DNA of 64,000 nucleotides from MVYY01 sp012517575 (lineage in GTDB: Bacteria > Bacteroidota > Bacteroidia > Bacteroidales > Paludibacteraceae): assembly GCA_031629035.1 (NCBI GenBank), contig JAVLUG010000009.1:62001-126000 (forward strand), in the 5' to 3' direction. The stretch's first letter is position 1. The number at the start of each line of letters is the position of its first letter. The notes under the pieces were generated by a model. That model did not search any database. It was not told where the DNA came from and was given only the letters and a program-made list of their open reading frames with translations. Of this stretch, positions 18,459-26,584 are shown in pieces. Made by a program: the position numbers and the translations under genes.

Positions 18459-19637
18459 ATGAAAAAATTATGTTTTCTATTATTATGTTTATGTTCGGTT
18501 TGTTTAAGTTCAGTACTTGTTGCTCAACCATCAAAAGTTGCTTTTATAAGTACTTATGCAAACCTAAATGATCTTCAAACTTATGGAGATGATGATGAAG
18601 CTGCTGCAGCCAATTGGCTGGTGAATAACTATGGTGGTAGTTTCCTTTCTGTTTCACAGATTAAAGATAATTCTGTTGATTTGTCAAGTTACAAAGCACT
18701 ATGGATACATTTTGATCGTCAATCAGACGAAACAATTATCAACAACGAATTCACGGCAGCATTTCTTGATGATGATGTTAGAACAGCTATTAATAATTTT
18801 TATAAAGCTGGAGGGAACCTATTACTTTCTGTTTATGCAACACGTTATTTGATTGACCTAGGTAGATATGATTTGGCAATTGAAATAAAATCCTATGGTA
18901 ATGGGGCCGATAACCCTGATATTTGGTATGCATCACCAACATGGGGTACATTTATTGGAGCACCAGAGGTATTTAATAGAATTAGCGACCCAATCTATAA
19001 TGATATGGAAGTCCATTATGTTAATAGAGATAACGGGAATGTTTATCCAATTATTCCATTGTTGGGGCCTGGATGGAAAGAAGATCACAATAATTTCTGG
19101 AATCCTCAGCCTGATAAAGCTAATAATGACAAATATAAGTTATTAGATTTTGAGAATATTTGGTCATCAACTTCACTGGCTACTTGGGCACATGTACAGG
19201 ATTATTTCGGTTCAGCAATAACCCGGTGGAATGCGAAAGGAGATTATACAGGAAAAGCAATAACAATTGGAATTGGGTGCTACGAATGGAGTCAAAATTC
19301 AGGAACAAATCTTTATCAATTTAATATTGAGCAACTTACTAAGAATGCATTGGATGAATTATCTCCTTCTGGAATGAGTACTTATTTTCATTTTCTTCAA
19401 GGAGTAAATGAAAAACTTAAACCTATAATCAATAATAACACCATCTTATTCCAAAATATTTCAAATGTGGTTTCATGTAGAATATATTCAATTGATGGTA
19501 AATTAATAAAAAGGTTTCAATTGAATCGAGATAATAGTTCTTTTGATGTAACTTATTTAAAGAATGGAATATATTTATTTGAAGCAAATGATCAACAAAA
19601 TTCGATTTCTTTCAAGTTTATAAAATCTTATAATTAA
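18459..19637 (+). CDS. DUF4960-like secreted protein with T9SS tail
   Basis: 392 residues: signal peptide (MKKLCFLLLCLCSVCLSSVLVAQ), one DUF4960-like domain (about 25-305) and a T9SS type A tail (about 315-392, with RIYSIDGKLIKRF and KNGIYLFEA). It shares with its neighbours DDDEAAAANWL, KALWIHFD, FYKAGGNLLLSVYAT, WKEDHNNFWNP, WAHVQDYFGSAITRW and GIGCYEWSQN. The alternation of hydrophobic strands and GGNLLL recalls a glutamine-amidotransferase-like (ThuA-like) fold, but no catalytic triad can be assigned. It starts 40 bp after the fusion gene. A role as a surface fructan-binding protein is inferred from the locus and from the levan-binding protein of the B. thetaiotaomicron fructan locus. Confidence 0.82.
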   Translation: MKKLCFLLLCLCSVCLSSVLVAQPSKVAFISTYANLNDLQTYGDDDEAAAANWLVNNYGGSFLSVSQIKDNSVDLSSYKALWIHFDRQSDETIINNEFTAAFLDDDVRTAINNFYKAGGNLLLSVYATRYLIDLGRYDLAIEIKSYGNGADNPDIWYASPTWGTFIGAPEVFNRISDPIYNDMEVHYVNRDNGNVYPIIPLLGPGWKEDHNNFWNPQPDKANNDKYKLLDFENIWSSTSLATWAHVQDYFGSAITRWNAKGDYTGKAITIGIGCYEWSQNSGTNLYQFNIEQLTKNALDELSPSGMSTYFHFLQGVNEKLKPIINNNTILFQNISNVVSCRIYSIDGKLIKRFQLNRDNSSFDVTYLKNGIYLFEANDQQNSISFKFIKSYN

Positions 19638-19670
19638 TCATTATTTATTAACAATTTAAATTTTACGGTT

Positions 19671-20807
19671 ATGAAAAAACTTTATTTAATTTTAATTATG
19701 TTTACTTTTGTTTTGAGTGTTTTTTCTCAAAATAAAAAAGCTGGTTTTTTAAATGTAGCTTCATCTATTTCAGCAATCGCTGATGATGACGAAAAAGCTG
19801 CAGCACAGTGGTTTACTACAACTTATGGTGGTGATTACATACCTGTTTCTCAAGTTGGAACAATAGACCTTTCCCAGTATGCTGTTATTTGGATTTACGC
19901 AGACAATGAAAATGGTTATGCAGATGCTCCCGACGAAATTTATGCTGTTGCAGGTATATTAAGCGATTATTACAAAGCCGGGGGTAATCTTTTGTTGACG
20001 ATTTACGCTAATAATTTACTCTATGAATTTGGTCGGGCTGACATGTGGCCAAATGTGACTGGTGGCGCTGGACCCGGAAGTGAAAATCCAGATGTTTGGT
20101 ATGTATCACCGACTTATGGGACTTGGGATCCTGCAAAGACTGTTTATGATCGATCTTCTGATCCCATTTATGCTGGTTTAACTTCAGAAACAGTTCAACG
20201 TGGGAATGGCAATAATTATCCAAATTTTCCACTTATTGGGGCAGGCTGGAAAGAAGATCATAATTGCTTTTGGACAATGGATTTAGCAGATCAAACATTT
20301 AACAATGATAATGAGGCTAAATTAACTACTTGGGAAAGCACTTTAAATGTGACTACTCTTGGCACGTGGGGGCATGTTCAAGATTATTTTGGATCTGCAA
20401 TAACTCGTTGGAAGCCTACTGATGAATTTAAGGGTACATGTATAACAATTGGATTAGGTGCTTATGAATGGAATGTTAAAAATGGCACTAATCCTTATCA
20501 AGCTAACATTGAAAGATTAACTAAAAATGCTTTAGATGAATTAAAAGGAATACAATCAAGTGTCGGTTATAATTTTAATTCTGATATGGTTGTTAAAATT
20601 AAAAATAATACATTATCAATAGAAAATCCAAATTCAATTATTGATAAAATAGTCCTGTACACCATAAATGGTTCATTATTAAAGATATATAGTATAAATC
20701 AAATTAAACAAGGTGTTGATATATCTACTTTAACTCAAGGAGTCTATGTTGTTAAAATGATTGATCAGCGTGGAAATCAAATTGCTGTACAAAAAATCAT
20801 TAAATGA
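19671..20807 (+). CDS. DUF4960-like secreted protein with T9SS tail
   Basis: 378 residues, a paralogue of the preceding gene 33 bp upstream. Signal peptide about 1-19 (ends SVFSQ), DUF4960-like domain about 22-300 (DDDEKAAAQWF, YYKAGGNLLLTIYAN, WKEDHNCFWTM, WGHVQDYFGSAITRW, GLGAYEWNVKN), and a T9SS type A tail about 310-378 (IVLYTINGSLLKIY, TQGVYVVKM, QKIIK). The DFGSAITRW-like block is identical in the two stand-alone copies but altered in the fusion protein (YSCVGIVEF), so the two stand-alone proteins form one subgroup. Probably a second surface glycan-binding protein; no enzymatic motif was recognised. Confidence 0.82.
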   Translation: MKKLYLILIMFTFVLSVFSQNKKAGFLNVASSISAIADDDEKAAAQWFTTTYGGDYIPVSQVGTIDLSQYAVIWIYADNENGYADAPDEIYAVAGILSDYYKAGGNLLLTIYANNLLYEFGRADMWPNVTGGAGPGSENPDVWYVSPTYGTWDPAKTVYDRSSDPIYAGLTSETVQRGNGNNYPNFPLIGAGWKEDHNCFWTMDLADQTFNNDNEAKLTTWESTLNVTTLGTWGHVQDYFGSAITRWKPTDEFKGTCITIGLGAYEWNVKNGTNPYQANIERLTKNALDELKGIQSSVGYNFNSDMVVKIKNNTLSIENPNSIIDKIVLYTINGSLLKIYSINQIKQGVDISTLTQGVYVVKMIDQRGNQIAVQKIIK

Positions 20808-20822
20808 TAATTTATTTTTAGG

Positions 20823-20951
20823 TAGAGAGGATGTCCAAAAAAATAATTTTAAACACCATTTTACGGAGTGTGTAAATTTTTTAAAGTCAAAATTAAAATT
20901 TAAATTACATTTCACATTTTTTTTGAATATCATTTTTTGGACATTCTCTTC
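20823..20951. mobile_element. MITE-like element with terminal inverted repeats
   Basis: AGAGGATGTCCAAAAAA near 20826-20842 is repeated in inverse orientation at about 20933-20950 with one mismatch, with about 90 bp of AT-rich DNA between. There is no transposase. The overall size of about 130 bp and the inverted ends suit a miniature inverted-repeat element or an IS remnant. No convincing target-site duplication was seen. Confidence 0.45.
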
Positions 20952-20972
20952 TATTAGATAAAAATCTATGTC

Positions 20973-21512
20973 ATGATTCAAAACAAATCTATTTATTTTC
21001 TCAAATACATTTTAATAAGCATTATTGTTTTTTTTAACAACATATTTGAATGCTCAGGGATATAATGAACCTTATCGTCCTCAATTTCATTTTACTGCAA
21101 AAAAAACTCATGGATTGGGGATCCTTGTGGATTAACAAAGTTTCAAGGTAAATACCATTTCTTTTGGTGGGGCATGCTATATCTTATGATTTAGTTCATT
21201 GGAAAGAATTAGGATGGCCAATGTTGGGAGTTAAATTCAATTTGGCAGGAAATTTCTAATAATTATTTACCTCCAAACGAAAAAATGACATTATTTTATA
21301 CATAAATAAAGATGGAAAGATTACAATAGAAAGCAATGTAAAATTTTTACAAAAAAATATTGATTTCAATAGTTGATATGCAAGGTAAACTCATATTTCG
21401 GCAAAATTTATTCCTTGAAAAGCAAAAATTCTCTTTGGATAATAAATTCAATAGGGGTTTGTATCTGGTTAATCTCAATTTTGAAAATAATTGTAGTTTA
21501 ACAAAAAAGTAA
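20973..21512 (+). pseudogene. Decayed GH32 gene with signal peptide and T9SS tail remnants
   Basis: Starting at the ATG at 20973 there is a signal-peptide-like stretch (IYFLKYILISIIVFF). A frameshift follows before TTYLNAQGYNEPYRPQFHFTAKK, the usual GH32 N-terminal approach. A second shift precedes WIGDPCGLTKFQGKYHFFW, the nucleophile motif region. A deletion then leads to HAISYDLVHWKELGWPML, and after that most of the propeller, including the RDP and EC motifs, is gone. The end encodes a T9SS-type tail (DMQGKLIFRQN, NRGLYLVNLNFENN) to the stop at 21512. Several shifts, stops and deletions make it non-functional. Confidence 0.85.
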
Positions 21513-21548
21513 TGATCATGTAAAATAATTTAATAAATATATAAATAT

Positions 21549-24500
21549 ATGAAAAAAATAAGTATTAAAATAAAATTAAGGGAATTAAATCTTTTACTTT
21601 TTCTTTTAATCTCATCAACAATTTTAGCTCAAAAAATTGATATTAAAGGAACAGTGATTTCTGACGAAGATAATCAGCCATTGGTTGGTGTAACTGTTAT
21701 TGAAAAAGGCACTAAGAATGGAACTGTTACCAACAATGATGGTCAGTATAATATCGCAGTATCTTCTCCTAATTCTATACTACAATTTTCAATGATAGGG
21801 ATGGAAAATGTAGAGGAAAAAGTTGGAAACAGAAAAATAATTGATGTGAGAATGTTTCCTTCGACTGTCTTATTAGATCAAATTGTTGTTACTGGTTATA
21901 CAACAGAAAAAAAAGCTGACATTACTGGAGCAGTTTCAGTTGCAAAAATTAGTGATGTTATTAGTATCCCAACAGGAAATATAATGTCAAGTTTACAAGG
22001 TAGATTACCTGGAGTAAACATTACCTACGACGGACAACCAGGAGGAACAACTACCGCTGCAACAATACGAGGAATAACTACTATTAATAATAGTGCTCCT
22101 TTATATGTTATAGATGGAGTTCAAACACGTTCTAATATTGCAACCTTACTTAATTCCAATGACGTCGAGTCCATTCAAGTATTGAAGGATGCTGCTGCAG
22201 CTTCAATTTATGGAACACAGGCTGCTAATGGTGTTATAATTATTACAACAAAAAAAGGAGAAAAAGGAAAAACTAAAATTAATTTTGATACTCAACTAAC
22301 AACTCAAAAGTTTCATACTAAAATTGCGCTACTCAATGCAATGGAATGGGGTGAGGTCTATTGGAAAGCATATTTAAATGATGGAGTTAAACCTAGCCAC
22401 GATCAATATGGAAGTGGAGATGTACCAGTGATTCCTGAATATATTGATGCGGATCACACCATGCCTGCAGGAGATACCGATTGGCAAAAGGAAGTGTATC
22501 AAGATGCTTTTCTTCAAAACTATAATTTATCGGTTTCTACTACAAATAAAAATTCAGCCTCTCTTTTTTCTTTCAACTATTTTGATCAAAATGGATTGAT
22601 TAAATATACTAATTTTTCCCGTTATAATGTACGTTTAAATAATTCTTATAGTTTTCTTGATAATAAATTTAGAGTTGGAGAAAATATGAGTTTAAGTAAT
22701 TGGTCAGAAATATTAAAACCATCGGGCATTGAAGAATTAGTTATTGCCCAGCATCCATTGATACCTGTTTATGATATTAATGGTGGTTATGCTGGCCCTA
22801 CTCAAGGTTTAGGTGATAAACCCAATCCGGTTCGACTATTAGATCAACAAAAAGATAATAGAAATTTTAATTGGAGGATTTTCGGAAATCTATACTTGGA
22901 AATAGAGCCTATTCATAATATGATATATAAGAGTAATTTTAGTATAAATTATAGGAATGGTTATCTTTCAAATTTTGAACCGAAATGGTCTGAAGGCAGC
23001 AGTCGGGTTGTTGATAAAAATTCACTTTATGTTAAATCCGATTATGATAGAGAATGGATATGGTCAAATACTGCTTCATATAATTTTGATTTAAGTAAAC
23101 ATACTTTTAATTTTTTGCTTGGCATGGAAGCTAAAGAAAGTGTTTATGAATACATGGAAGGTAAACGTGAAGAATATTTAGTTGAATATATGGATTATAG
23201 ATATTTGTCTGCTGGTCAAGGGAAACAAACAAATGGAGGACTAATGGATCGTACCACTTTAGTATCATATTTTGGAAAGTTAAATTACGATTTCAATGAT
23301 AAATATTTATTTTCTGCAACTTTAAGAAATGATGCTTCATCTCGTTTTGGAAAAAACAATAATTCCGCTTATTTCCCTGCTTTTTCATTAGGATGGCGTA
23401 TTTCACAAGAAGAGTTTTTGAAGAACATAAATTGGATTTCCGATTTAAAATTACGTGCGAGTTGGGGTAAAAACGGAAATGATCAAATGGATAACGAGGC
23501 TACTTATACTAAGTATTTATTTGATTTGAATAAGGCTGGGTATGATTTGGAAGGGATTAATCAAGGTGTGATATATAGTGGAATAATTAAGCAACGTACA
23601 GGAAATCCCGATATTAAATGGGAGGTTTCAACACAAACAAATTTTGGTTTGGATATCGCTTTATTAAAAAATCGTTTGAATTTTACGGTAGATTATTATC
23701 TTAAGAAAACAGATGATATGTTAATAGATAGGCCTTATATAGCTGTAATTGGAGAAGGTGGTTATATGTCATACAATGGAGCTTCATTGAAGAACAATGG
23801 TTTTGAAGGAATTTTGACTTGGCGAGATATGGTAAATAAAGATTTTTCATATGAGATTTCTTTTAGTGCTACAACTTATAAGAATAAAATAACTTCTTTA
23901 CCTGAAGACATTTACTACACGTGGGGCGGTGGTAATGGTATAGATAAAAGCATTGTTGGTCAACCGCTTGGCTCTTGGTTTGGTTATAAAACAAAAGGTC
24001 TGTATCGAACAGAAGATGACTTGAATGATGGAATAGATCAACCAGGAAAGGGAATTGGTCGTATCCGTTATGTGGACTTAAATAATGATAGTACAATTAA
24101 TGATTTAGATCGGACATGGTTAGGAACAGATTTGCCAAAATTTGTTGGTGGCTTAAACATTGCAGTAACTTATAAATCTTTCGATTTCTCAATGTTTTTT
24201 AATGGTATGATAAGAAAAGCTTGGAATAATTCTAAATTTTATACCGATTTCTTCCAACTTTGGACTGGTAATCATGGTAAGGCGTTACTTAACGCTTTCG
24301 ATCCAATATCTAATCCGAATTCAAACATCCCAGCTTTAACAGCTGTCAATACGAATGAAGAAAATCGTTCTTCTGATTATTTTATTGAAGATGGTTCATA
24401 CTTAAAACTGAAAAATCTTCAGATTGGGTATTCATTCCCTAAAAAAATTATTAGTAAAGTTGGAGCTTCAAGAATAAGAATGTATTTTCAAGGTCAAGAT

Positions 24501-24602
24501 ATATTGACATTCACTAACTATACAGGTCCAGATCCTGAAATATTAGGATATCAATATCCTATACCAAGGACATATACTTTTGGAATTAATTTTGATTTTT
24601 AA
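21549..24602 (+). CDS. SusC-type TonB-dependent outer-membrane transporter
   Basis: 1017 residues. Signal peptide about 1-27 (ends TILAQ), CarboxypepD-regulatory-like domain about 30-105 (GTVISDEDNQPLVGVTV), TonB box/plug about 110-230 (GYTTEKKADITGAVS, LYVIDGVQ, VLKDAAAASIYGTQAANGVIII), then the beta-barrel ending in an aromatic residue (GINFDF), typical of outer-membrane insertion. With SusD it imports oligosaccharides in a TonB/ExbBD-dependent way; the neighbours point to fructo-oligosaccharides. Codon use is markedly AT-rich like the genes before it. It begins 36 bp after the GH32 pseudogene. Confidence 0.95.
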   Translation: MKKISIKIKLRELNLLLFLLISSTILAQKIDIKGTVISDEDNQPLVGVTVIEKGTKNGTVTNNDGQYNIAVSSPNSILQFSMIGMENVEEKVGNRKIIDVRMFPSTVLLDQIVVTGYTTEKKADITGAVSVAKISDVISIPTGNIMSSLQGRLPGVNITYDGQPGGTTTAATIRGITTINNSAPLYVIDGVQTRSNIATLLNSNDVESIQVLKDAAAASIYGTQAANGVIIITTKKGEKGKTKINFDTQLTTQKFHTKIALLNAMEWGEVYWKAYLNDGVKPSHDQYGSGDVPVIPEYIDADHTMPAGDTDWQKEVYQDAFLQNYNLSVSTTNKNSASLFSFNYFDQNGLIKYTNFSRYNVRLNNSYSFLDNKFRVGENMSLSNWSEILKPSGIEELVIAQHPLIPVYDINGGYAGPTQGLGDKPNPVRLLDQQKDNRNFNWRIFGNLYLEIEPIHNMIYKSNFSINYRNGYLSNFEPKWSEGSSRVVDKNSLYVKSDYDREWIWSNTASYNFDLSKHTFNFLLGMEAKESVYEYMEGKREEYLVEYMDYRYLSAGQGKQTNGGLMDRTTLVSYFGKLNYDFNDKYLFSATLRNDASSRFGKNNNSAYFPAFSLGWRISQEEFLKNINWISDLKLRASWGKNGNDQMDNEATYTKYLFDLNKAGYDLEGINQGVIYSGIIKQRTGNPDIKWEVSTQTNFGLDIALLKNRLNFTVDYYLKKTDDMLIDRPYIAVIGEGGYMSYNGASLKNNGFEGILTWRDMVNKDFSYEISFSATTYKNKITSLPEDIYYTWGGGNGIDKSIVGQPLGSWFGYKTKGLYRTEDDLNDGIDQPGKGIGRIRYVDLNNDSTINDLDRTWLGTDLPKFVGGLNIAVTYKSFDFSMFFNGMIRKAWNNSKFYTDFFQLWTGNHGKALLNAFDPISNPNSNIPALTAVNTNEENRSSDYFIEDGSYLKLKNLQIGYSFPKKIISKVGASRIRMYFQGQDILTFTNYTGPDPEILGYQYPIPRTYTFGINFDF

Positions 24603-24626
24603 AAAATATTTAAATATTATAAAATT

Positions 24627-26360
24627 ATGAAGAAGAATATAATATTATTAATTATTCCCCTAATAGTTTTTTCATGTAGTGATGATTTTTTAGATTGTAA
24701 GCCACAAGGAAAATTAAGTGATGAAATTTTAAATACTCAAGAGGCTATAGATGCCCTTTGTACTTCAGCTTATTCTGCTTTGGCAGGTCCTGAAGGAAGT
24801 GATTTGGCATTTTTATCACCTACAACAAATTGGATTTATGGAGATGTTAGAGCTGAAACGGCTTATAAAGGTGGTGGAGGAATTACAGACATTTGGGAAT
24901 ATCATGCTTTTGAGACTTTTACAGGCGTCTATGCAACAAATAGTTTATTGGATAGGAAATGGTATCATCTTTATATAAGTGTTCAACGAGCTAATAATGC
25001 AATCAGAAGACTAAATAATGTTACTTTAAAAGAAGTGCCTTTACGTGATGTCCGATTAGGGGAGATGAAATTCTTAAGAGCACATTTCTTTTTTGAATTA
25101 AGTCGTCTATTTAATAAAATTCCCTATTTTGATGAAAATGTCGATATTAAAGATTATATAAATATTTCTAATGAACAATTTTCCCGCGATCAAATTTTAG
25201 AAAAAATTGCTAATGAATTTGAAGATGCTGCAAAGTTATTACCGGTTACTCAAACAGAATTAGGTAGAGTAACAAAGTATGCAGCATTCGCATACGCCGC
25301 TAAAGTTAATCTTTATAGAGCTTATAAACAAGATCCTAAAAATAACCAAGTAGTAGAAATTGATCGATCTTTGTTAAATAAAGTTGTTGCTTTATGTGAT
25401 AGCGTTGCTAAAGGTGGATATTCTTTACTTTCTGATTTTCAATATCTTGCAGAGGTAGAGTATGAACATGGTCCTGAATCAGTTTTTGGAGTTGAATATT
25501 CTATAAATGATGGCACCGAATATGGAAGAATTAATTGGAGTAATCTTGTTTGCACACCTCGTGGTCCTGTCTATGGTGGAGATGGATTTTTTCAACCAAG
25601 CCAAAATTTAGTAAATTCCTATAAAACTGATAATAATGGGCTCCCTGATTTCGATAATTATAACATTTCTGGTAACATAAATAAAGCTTCCGATGGCTTT
25701 TTATTTAATATAGATCCACGTCTCGATTTTACTGTTGGACGTTTAGGTATTCCTTGGAAAACATATACCAGAAATTATGATGAAAGATGGTCAAGAGAAC
25801 CAGCAACTTATGGATATTTTAGTTGTAAGAAATTTGTTTTAGCTCCTGGCTCTCCTTATATGGTAAAAGGTTGGCCATGGGGTGGTAATGCCTTAAATTT
25901 TCAATTCATAAGGTATGCTGATGTTCTTCTTTGGAAAGCTGAGGCTTTAATTGAATTGGGCAGACAAGATGAAGCATATCCATTAATTAATCAAATTAGA
26001 AATAGGGCAAAAAACAGTAACTATGTCAAAAAATTGAATAGTACTGCTAATGCAGCAAATTATGTTATTAATGAGTACAAACCCGATATTAATTGTATTT
26101 GGACTCAAGAATATGCTCGTAAAGCTCTTCGATTTGAACGTAAATTAGAGTTAGCAATGGAAGGGGAACGTTTTTTTGATTTGGTACGTTGGGGTGTTGC
26201 TGCAGAAACTATAAATGATTATTTCCAGAGGGAAAAGATAGTTAGAACCTATATTAAAGATGATACTCATTTTACTGCTGGAAAAGATGAGTATTTTCCA
26301 ATTCCTCAGCCTCAAATAAATTTTTCTGGTGGGTTATATAAACAAAATCCTGGTTATTAA
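24627..26360 (+). CDS. SusD/RagB-type surface glycan-binding lipoprotein
   Basis: 577 residues. A short signal ends in a lipobox (LIVFSC, Cys near residue 17) followed by SDD, compatible with surface export. The SusD_N/TPR core and the C-terminal RagB/SusD domain are visible (RYADVLLWKAEALIELGR, AYPLINQIRNRA, ERKLELAMEGERFFDLVRWG, and a final YFPIPQPQIN). It acts as the lid of the SusC transporter. It starts 24 bp after susC, so the two are co-transcribed. A 15-bp hairpin follows the stop. Confidence 0.95.
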   Translation: MKKNIILLIIPLIVFSCSDDFLDCKPQGKLSDEILNTQEAIDALCTSAYSALAGPEGSDLAFLSPTTNWIYGDVRAETAYKGGGGITDIWEYHAFETFTGVYATNSLLDRKWYHLYISVQRANNAIRRLNNVTLKEVPLRDVRLGEMKFLRAHFFFELSRLFNKIPYFDENVDIKDYINISNEQFSRDQILEKIANEFEDAAKLLPVTQTELGRVTKYAAFAYAAKVNLYRAYKQDPKNNQVVEIDRSLLNKVVALCDSVAKGGYSLLSDFQYLAEVEYEHGPESVFGVEYSINDGTEYGRINWSNLVCTPRGPVYGGDGFFQPSQNLVNSYKTDNNGLPDFDNYNISGNINKASDGFLFNIDPRLDFTVGRLGIPWKTYTRNYDERWSREPATYGYFSCKKFVLAPGSPYMVKGWPWGGNALNFQFIRYADVLLWKAEALIELGRQDEAYPLINQIRNRAKNSNYVKKLNSTANAANYVINEYKPDINCIWTQEYARKALRFERKLELAMEGERFFDLVRWGVAAETINDYFQREKIVRTYIKDDTHFTAGKDEYFPIPQPQINFSGGLYKQNPGY

Positions 26361-26367
26361 TTGTTTT

Positions 26368-26409
26368 AAATACAGTCATCTAATCATTTTAGAGTAGATG
26401 ACTGTATTT
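26368..26409 (+). terminator. Strong hairpin after susD
   Basis: AAATACAGTCATCTA pairs perfectly with TAGATGACTGTATTT around a 12-nt loop. There is no T-run, so it is either a weak terminator or an mRNA-stabilising hairpin that raises susCD over downstream genes. Confidence 0.6.
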
Positions 26410-26584
26410 ATACTTACTAATTCAGTAAATTTCCGTAACATTCATTTAATTAGATACATACTTCGTTTTGAAAAAACGAATTTAGGACTGATTATCAATT
26501 ATTTATAAATGAATTTTTTGAAAAAAATACCGAACTATTGAAATTTAATAATTTATTTGTAAACTTATTTAGATAAGATATTGT

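Noticed and set aside
20730..20981. Short open frames on both strands through the inverted-repeat element
   Set aside because: They are by-products of the AT-rich inverted repeat; both strands give similar Phe/Lys-rich peptides and no domain.
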